DNA of 41,474 nt from Paracoccaceae bacterium (GTDB taxonomy: Bacteria; Pseudomonadota; Alphaproteobacteria; Rhodobacterales; Rhodobacteraceae): assembly GCA_014323785.1 (NCBI GenBank), contig JACONJ010000026.1:1-41474 (forward strand), in the 5' to 3' direction. Position 1 is the first letter of the stretch. Each line of letters starts with the position of its first letter. The position numbers were made by a program, and so were the translations under genes. Shown here piece after piece: positions 36,187-41,474 of the stretch. The notes beneath the pieces were generated by a model. That model was not told where the DNA came from. It worked only from the letters and a program-made list of their open reading frames with translations, and did not search any database.

Positions 36187-37058
36187 CCGCCGCACTCCCG
36201 GAACCGCGGCAGGGGGTGCGGCCACAGGGGGCGCAAGTGGCCGATAAGACACCGAAATCCCATGGTCGCCTGTCCATTTCGGCCAATCTGACGCCCCGCG
36301 ACCTGATGACGCCAACACCCAGGCTAAAGGGGGCCTGGACCGCCAGGGTGCTGACGCTGTGTCCCGAGAGTTTTCCGGGGGTGTTGGATACCTCACTGAC
36401 CGGCAGGGCCCTGCGAAAGGGGCTGTGGGCACTGGAACCGATTGATCTGCGCACCTTTGGCACCGGCAAGCACCGCAACGTCGATGGCAGGCCGGCGGGC
36501 GGCGGTGCGGGGCTGGTGATGCGGGCCGATGTGCTGGGTCGTGCGCTACAAATGGCCGCCGGCGGGACACCACCGGACGCAGTGCGCTGGCCACGGGTCT
36601 GCCTGTCGCCGCGCGGCAAGCCGTTCCGGCAGGCCGATGCCGCCCGTTTCGCAGGGGCCGAGGGGATGACGCTGCTTTGCGGCCGGTTCGAAGGCATCGA
36701 TCAGCGCGTGATCGACCATTTCGCGCTGGAAGAACTCTCGCTTGGCGACTTTATCCTGACCGGCGGAGAAATCGCAGCCCAGGCCGTGCTTGACGCCACT
36801 GTGCGGCTGCGCCCCGGTGTGCTGGGCAATGCGGCCTCAACCAGGGAGGAGAGTTTCTCTGATGGCCTGCTTGAACATCCGCAATACACCAAGCCGGCCC
36901 AATGGCAGGGCCGCACGATCCCTGAAACCCTGCTGTCCGGCAACCACGCCGGGATCGCCAAATGGCGCCGCGCCGAGGCCGAACGCCTGACCAAAGAACG
37001 GCGACCGGACCTGTGGGCGGCCTACCGGGGCGGAACGGAACGGCTGGATCGGGGGTGA
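36183..37058 (+). CDS. trmD: tRNA (guanine-N1)-methyltransferase TrmD
   Basis: TrmD methylates G37 of tRNAs with AdoMet and prevents frameshifting. The protein has 291 residues, about 45 longer than enterobacterial TrmD. The N-terminal 45 residues (KSHGRLSISANLTPRDLM) are an extension I associate with Rhodobacterales TrmD. The canonical part contains LTLCPESFPGVLDTSL (normally LFPEMF-like, here Cys replaces Phe), GKHRNVDGRPAGGGAG, CGRFEGIDQRV and the knot motif GDFILTGGE. It ends the operon and converges with the lipoprotein gene. Confidence 0.95.
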   Translation: MTAALPEPRQGVRPQGAQVADKTPKSHGRLSISANLTPRDLMTPTPRLKGAWTARVLTLCPESFPGVLDTSLTGRALRKGLWALEPIDLRTFGTGKHRNVDGRPAGGGAGLVMRADVLGRALQMAAGGTPPDAVRWPRVCLSPRGKPFRQADAARFAGAEGMTLLCGRFEGIDQRVIDHFALEELSLGDFILTGGEIAAQAVLDATVRLRPGVLGNAASTREESFSDGLLEHPQYTKPAQWQGRTIPETLLSGNHAGIAKWRRAEAERLTKERRPDLWAAYRGGTERLDRG

Positions 37059-37064
37059 TCCGTT

Positions 37065-37082
37065 GGGGGGTGGCGGGCCCCC
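37065..37082. terminator. Possible bidirectional hairpin between trmD and lipoprotein gene
   Basis: GGGGG (37066-37070) and CCCCC (37078-37082) can pair around a 7-base loop in the 62-base convergent gap. No T-run follows on either strand, so a Rho-independent role is uncertain. Confidence 0.35.
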
Positions 37083-37120
37083 GATGCTGGACGGGAACCA
37101 GCCTGCGCATGTGGGCAGGA

Positions 37121-38174
37121 TCACTCCCGCTTTGCCCCGTAGGCCCCGACGATGTTCCGCTGTTCAAAGATACCGGCGGTTTCCGCGTGGTTCGTGCCGT
37201 AAAAACCGCCCTCGATCCGGTTGGAACCCGATCCTTGCGCATAGGTGCCGTCAGCGGCAACCGGCACATTGCGGAACCGGACCTCCTCCACGCTGTGGGG
37301 GGCGTTGCGGTCAAGATCGACAATGTCGCTGAACGTGGCGTCGATCTGGTTATCGTCGGCGGTGAAGGTCAGCGTTGCGTCCCCCTGCAGCAGGTTGTCG
37401 CGCCGCGCCCCCCGCGCGGGCGTTCCCACCATCAGGCCGCGCCAGGTGGCATTAGCCGCGGGGCGGCTGCCCGTCAGGTCGCCACGGGCTTGAGCACTTC
37501 TCGAGGTGACGGTAACGCCGCTTTCTTGCAGACCGTGGCCCGTTTCCACGGCAAACGCGCTGTGGTCCATCCAGGCCCCATACTCCCGGTAGTTTGGTCC
37601 GAAGTTTCCGTCAATATTCTCCAGAAGGGTGATGCCGTTTCTTGTCAGAATCGTACGAGCAAGATCACTAATAGCTCCGTCTTCAAGGGCCGCAAGAGCT
37701 TCTGCTTCTTCGTCAGAGTCATATTCTTCATAAGAAACAGCATAAGAAATAAAGCGATCATTGGTCGAATCAGGGAAACTGATTTGGCAATAGTTCGTGC
37801 CATCAACCACACCACAATTCGGCACAACGGTACGGCTGAAACCGGGGGTATCACTCCTCTCAAAATAAACTGTTGAAATGGTCGGCAGCTTATCCATTCT
37901 GTTGTGAATGCTCAGAGCGCGGGCGAACTGCGCTTCCGCCGTTTCCGCTGGTGCGCTTGCGCCGGTCAGGGCCTGGGCCCGCGCGGCGTCAAGGAAAGCG
38001 GTACCTCCCCCCCCCGCTTGAGCTGGTGCCGGAACGGCCACCCGAACCAGACGTCTCGGTATTCATGTCTCTATTTGAGCTGGTGCCCGAACTGCTGCCT
38101 GATGAACCGCCGCAGCCCGACAGGGCAAATGAAAGCGCAAGCACCGAGGCGCAGGTAACAAATTTGTGTGTCAT
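37121..38174 (-). pseudogene. Surface lipoprotein with transferrin-binding-protein-like C-terminus, frameshifted at G9 tract
   Basis: ATG 38174 starts a lipoprotein signal peptide (MTHKFVTCASVLALSFA) with lipobox LSGC (residues 18-21) and a Gly/Ser-rich linker. The frame then runs into a nine-G tract (plus-strand C run 38005-38013) and stops soon after at RYRFP. The downstream frame (TAFLDAARAQALT and onward) continues to 37121 and ends in GGFYGTNHAETAGIF and RNIVGAYGAK, the pattern of the barrel domain of transferrin-binding-like and Slam-exported lipoproteins. Removing one G joins the parts as SSSGGGGTAFLD in one 350-residue protein. It is therefore either a phase-variable surface protein, a pseudogene, or a sequencing error at the homopolymer. 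A metal- or complement-related role is only suggested. Confidence 0.62.
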
Positions 38175-38335
38175 GGGTTCCTCAATATAAAGCAAAGCTG
38201 CACAAAAGGTCGCCGTGCCGAACCGAATCGCTCCAGTGCGCGACGCCCTCTCGCGGCCTGATCACAGATCTTGCCCCATCCCGCGCACGCCGTCAAGGCC
38301 CGCCCAGTGCGCGGACTGGCCCACGTGAACGCCCG

Positions 38336-39088
38336 TCACAGCCGCCCCGCATCAATGATGCGCTGGAGGAACCGGCGCGTGCGGGCGTTGTGCGGGGCCA
38401 GGAACATGCGGTCCGGTGCGCCCTCTTCCAGGATACGGCCCCCTTCCAGAAAGGCCACGCGGTCGGCGATGTCACGGGCGAACCCCATCTCGTGCGTGAC
38501 GATTACCATGGTCAGCCCGCGTGCTTTCAGGTCGCGGATGATCGACAGCACCTCACCCACCAGTTCCGGATCCAGGGCGGCGGTGACCTCATCCAAAAGA
38601 AGCACATCGGGATCGGTTGCAAGTGCCCGGGCAATGGCGACGCGCTGCTGCTGCCCGCCAGAGAGCTGCTCGGGGTAACGCGCCGCGAAAGCGGCCATGC
38701 CAAAGCGGGTCAGCAGGTGATGGGCTGTCTTTTCTGCCTCGGCCCGCGCCTTTCCGTGAACCTTGCAGGGCGCGAGCGTGATGTTGTCGCGCACGGTCAT
38801 GGTGGGGAACAGGTTGAAGGACTGGAACACAATGGCGATGCGTTTTTGCAGGGTTCCCCCACCAAAGCCGGGGTCGTCGATGGGCACACCATCAAGGCGC
38901 ACCGTGCCACGGTCCCACATCTCCAGCCCGTTGATGCAGCGCAGCAGCGTGGATTTGCCCGACCCGGACGCCCCGATCAGGCAGACAACCTCGTGCAGGG
39001 CGATGGACAGGTCGATGCCGTCCAGCACTGGCCTGTTGCCGAAATATTTGGTCAGGGCCTGGATATGAATACGCGCGGGGGCGGTCAT
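38336..39088 (-). CDS. Polar amino-acid ABC transporter ATP-binding protein
   Basis: This 250-residue ATPase subunit of a PAAT-type importer binds the cytosolic face of the membrane complex. Walker A is GASGSGKSTLLR near residue 40, the Q-loop is IVFQSFNLFP, the signature is LSGGQQQRVAIARAL, and Walker B is VLLLDEVTAALDPE (Pro of the usual DEPTSALD is replaced by Val). VTHEMGFARDIADRV is the switch region. It overlaps the permease gene by 4 bases. Confidence 0.95.
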   Translation of the reverse strand: MTAPARIHIQALTKYFGNRPVLDGIDLSIALHEVVCLIGASGSGKSTLLRCINGLEMWDRGTVRLDGVPIDDPGFGGGTLQKRIAIVFQSFNLFPTMTVRDNITLAPCKVHGKARAEAEKTAHHLLTRFGMAAFAARYPEQLSGGQQQRVAIARALATDPDVLLLDEVTAALDPELVGEVLSIIRDLKARGLTMVIVTHEMGFARDIADRVAFLEGGRILEEGAPDRMFLAPHNARTRRFLQRIIDAGRL

Positions 39089-39927
39089 TGCGTGCGCTGC
39101 AATCTGCGCACGCGGTCCCGGCGGGCCACCCAGTCAGCCAGCCGCGCCATCGGGATGGTCGCCAGCAGAAACAGGCCCGCGGCCACCAGAAGAGAGGAGT
39201 AGTTGAACGTGGTCGCGGTGTAAATCTGCGCCTCTCGCACAGCGTCACGGACGCCGAGGACGGACAAAAGCGCTACGTCCTTTTGCAAGGCGACAACGAT
39301 ATTCATCAGTGCGGGCAGAACATTGCGAAGTGCCTGCGGCAGAATCGAATAACGCAGGGTTTGCCACTCGGTCAGGCCAAGGGATTTCGCCGCTGCCCAT
39401 TGCCCCTCGTGCACCGAATCGATGCCTGAACGGTATATTTCGGCCACATAGGCCGCATAGGTCAGCACCATCGCCACGCCGCCCCAGAACAGTGCCGCGT
39501 TCGGCAGGCCCGGCAGGTTCAGTGCCGGAATACCAAAGCCGAACAGCAGCACCATAAGCAGGACCGGGACGCCGCGGAAGATGTCGATATAGATCACCAC
39601 CAGCAGGCGCAGGGGCGCGAACAGGGGCGCACGAAGGGCCCTGACCACTGCCAGCACCAGTGCCCAAAGCCCGATACAGACCAGTGCCGTCAGCCAGACC
39701 TGCATCGAGACCCAAAAGCCTTCGAGCACCCGGGGAAATGCCGCGCGCATATCCCCCAGACTGAAGAACTGTGCCTGCACCCGGGGCCATTGCGGGGATG
39801 AGGTGACCCACCAGGCAAGCGCACCGAAAACGGCGATGATACTGACCAGAGAGATCAGGGCGGGAAACAGCACCGTCCGCCAATCCCCGCTTCGATCACG
39901 CGGCGGGGCCGTGGCATCCCGGATCAT
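39085..39927 (-). CDS. Polar amino-acid ABC transporter permease
   Basis: The gene encodes 280 residues. The frame is open to 40029, but ATG 39927 (MIRDATAPPRD) overlaps the binding-protein stop by 4 bases, which fixes a coupled start. It has four or five helices: ALISLVSIIAVFGALAWW near residue 20, a HisM-like FRGVPVLLMVLLFGFG near 120 and the EAA loop GQWAAAKSLGLTEWQTLRYSILPQA near 190. It forms the membrane channel of the importer. Confidence 0.93.
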   Translation of the reverse strand: MIRDATAPPRDRSGDWRTVLFPALISLVSIIAVFGALAWWVTSSPQWPRVQAQFFSLGDMRAAFPRVLEGFWVSMQVWLTALVCIGLWALVLAVVRALRAPLFAPLRLLVVIYIDIFRGVPVLLMVLLFGFGIPALNLPGLPNAALFWGGVAMVLTYAAYVAEIYRSGIDSVHEGQWAAAKSLGLTEWQTLRYSILPQALRNVLPALMNIVVALQKDVALLSVLGVRDAVREAQIYTATTFNYSSLLVAAGLFLLATIPMARLADWVARRDRVRRLQRTQ

Positions 39928-40769
39928 TCGGTGATGACGGGAAGGGCAGGATCCGCCACAAGATAGGTGGCCTTTAACGCGTCGACGACACCAGCGGCGA
40001 TCACCTCGGCAAGTGCCGCATCGACCCATTCGATAAGGGGGTTCCCGAACTCGAACAGCAGGCCATGGCCGCTGTCATTCGCATCGGGGGGCAGGATCGC
40101 AACAATCGACGCCTCGGGGATTTGTACCGCCGTTGCGAAAAGTGCCGTTGGCAGGGCGGCCAGCGTCGCGTCGATCTGGCCTGCCCGCATCGCCTGGAAC
40201 ACGCCGATCTGGTCGCTGTAAACAGCGGCATCTGCAACCCCCAGGATCGTTTCCAGATAGGCCAGATCGGTTGTCCCGATCACCGCGCCCCACCGCGCCG
40301 CGCGAAGGTCGGCGAAACTTTCGGCCCCCTCGATGGGGCTGCCGGGCAACGCGATCACGGCCTTTTCGGGTTGGAAATAGACCTGACTGAAGCTGACAAC
40401 CCTGGCCCGGGCCTCAGTGACCGAGATTTGCTGGATGGCAAAGTCAAAGGGCTTTGCACCCGGCGCGATGGTCTGGTCAAAGGTCTGGCCGACCCAGACC
40501 ACATCTTCCGGCGCAAAGCCCATCCGGGCTGCCAGGGCATAGATCAGGCCGTTTTCAAACCCCTCTCCCCCGGCGGGGTCGTTGTTCAGCATCCAGGGCG
40601 GGTAAACCGGATCACTGGTGCCGACGGTCAACTGCCCCGGGGTTACAAGCCGGGGGTCTTGCGGGGTCATGTCCCGGGCGGTGGCCAATGTGGCGGTGCC
40701 AAGGGCCAGCGTGGTGCTCAGGGCAGCGATGGCCGCCAGCGCAGGATGTGTGCGGATAAGACGCGTCAT
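39924..40769 (-). CDS. Polar amino-acid ABC transporter substrate-binding protein
   Basis: This 281-residue periplasmic family-3 binding protein has a signal peptide over about the first 30 residues (LAAIAALSTTLALGTAT). The mature part has LTVGTSDPVYPPWM, ENGLIYALAARMGF, and DFAIQQISVTEARARVVSFS, followed by FGNPLIEWVDAALAEV. The ligand is a small polar or amino-acid-like compound; the specific one is unclear. It is the first gene of the operon and its upstream region (40770-41002) also faces a plus-strand permease fragment. Confidence 0.93.
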   Translation of the reverse strand: MTRLIRTHPALAAIAALSTTLALGTATLATARDMTPQDPRLVTPGQLTVGTSDPVYPPWMLNNDPAGGEGFENGLIYALAARMGFAPEDVVWVGQTFDQTIAPGAKPFDFAIQQISVTEARARVVSFSQVYFQPEKAVIALPGSPIEGAESFADLRAARWGAVIGTTDLAYLETILGVADAAVYSDQIGVFQAMRAGQIDATLAALPTALFATAVQIPEASIVAILPPDANDSGHGLLFEFGNPLIEWVDAALAEVIAAGVVDALKATYLVADPALPVITE

Positions 40770-41002
40770 TGAGTGTCGATCTCCCTGTTGGTCATAAAGG
40801 CTGTCGTAATGGGCCGGGTCCGATCACTGCCTGACGCGGCCTTTTCGTTGGAAGCCCCGATACTATGGCCCTGGATTTGCGGGCCTGCAAGATATCACGG
40901 GCGCACAGTGGACATAATTCCGTGCGTCGCCCCCGGCATCAGGCAGCGGGGCACGGGCAGCATCCATCACGCGGCTTTTGATTTGCGGCTGATTGCGACA
41001 AC

Positions 41003-41474
41003 ATGCCAAGCCTTGCGATCCTGTTCAACCAGTCGAAGATGCTGGAGTTGAGCTTTTACCCCTATGCGGTGATCCTGCAGGTTACGCCCGTTGTCTCCAT
41101 CGCGCCGCTGATCTTCATTTATGTGGACTCGAAGATTGCGGGGATGCTTCTTTGCGCCTGGATCGTGGCGTTTTTTCCCGTGCTCTCCTCTACGACGCTT
41201 GGGCTCAATTCCGTTGATCCTGCCCTGCGTGACCTTTTTCGCATCTATGGGGCATCGCGCTGGCAAAGGCTGCGCTGTCTGCAACTGCCCTCGGCCTTGC
41301 CCTATTTCCTGGGTGGCCTGAAAATTGCGGGGGGCCTTAGCCTGATTGGTGCTGTGGTGGCGGAACTGGTGGCGGGTACCGGCGGCCTTGGCGCGGGGCT
41401 TGCCTTTCGCATTCAAGAGGCGGGCTATCGGCTGAACATCGCGCGCATGTTCGCAGCACTCGCCCTGGTGGTGG
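41003..41474 (+). pseudogene. ABC permease of SsuC/TauC type, 5'-truncated (runs off window)
   Basis: From ATG 41003 the frame codes MPSLAILFNQSKMLELSFYP, VILQVTPVVSIAPLIFIYVD, FPVLSSTTLGLNSVDP and YGASRWQRLRCLQLPSALPY, which matches the middle and end of SsuC/TauC-type permeases (binding-protein-dependent transport inner-membrane component). A TGA at 40979-40981 is in frame 7 codons upstream, and none of the other frames upstream encode the missing 80-100 N-terminal residues. So the start is lost, unless the beginning lies elsewhere or an unusual shorter protein exists. It continues past the window end, so its 3' part cannot be judged. Confidence 0.6.

Overview
This is a 41.5-kb chromosomal stretch from a GC-rich alphaproteobacterium, most likely of the order Rhodobacterales (Roseobacter/Rhodobacter-like). 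The assignment rests on gene order and protein style: soxB-soxD-soxA-soxG for heterotetrameric sarcosine oxidase next to dnaG-rpoD, an ffh / small genes / chorismate mutase / rpsP-rimM-trmD block, and a TrmD with an N-terminal extension. No rRNA, convincing tRNA, CRISPR array, transposase or integrase gene was seen.

Layout. 1-2065: the tail of a DNA methyltransferase/nuclease fusion broken by a frameshift, then a probable PD-(D/E)XK-type or hypothetical gene interrupted by an in-frame TAG. 2128-3927: lepA. 3934-6904: an AT-richer accessory block with two converging two-gene modules: an AAA/ABC-type ATPase with a small PD-(D/E)XK-like protein on the plus strand, and a HEPN-like protein with a winged-helix-like partner on the minus strand. 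7002-8888: a glycosyltransferase and an alpha/beta hydrolase. 8962-10729: a two-gene module (multi-pass membrane protein plus glycine-zipper protein) bracketed by imperfect direct repeats. 10860-12772: a small membrane protein and glutamate dehydrogenase. 12936-17365: a CUT1-like ABC importer operon (binding protein, two permeases, double SnoaL-like protein) with no ATPase gene. 17512-18410: a small two-gene minus-strand module whose second gene is frameshifted.

18825-23978 is the sarcosine oxidase operon. It is followed by dnaG and rpoD, then by an AT-richer cassette at 28128-30214 encoding an EcoRI-family adenine methyltransferase and a DUF262-HNH nuclease, a restriction-modification-like pair placed between rpoD and meaB. 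31775-37058 is the SRP/translation block: ffh, an internally deleted NIPSNAP-like gene, two intact GNAT acetyltransferases, a GNAT remnant, chorismate mutase, rpsP, rimM and trmD. 37121-38174 is a surface lipoprotein gene split at a run of nine G/C. 38336-40769 is a polar amino-acid ABC importer, and the window closes with a permease fragment lacking its N-terminus.

Most housekeeping functions are intact, while the accessory genes are inserted between them. At least seven genes look damaged: two frameshifts lie in G/C homopolymers, one in a short A run, one gene has an in-frame stop, two have apparent internal deletions and one is 5'-truncated. This could be real decay or phase variation, or partly uncorrected sequencing error. 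The best candidates for an under-described system are the ATPase/nuclease pair behind lepA, the HEPN pair facing it, the EcoRI-type methylase/DUF262-HNH pair, and the repeat-flanked membrane pair.
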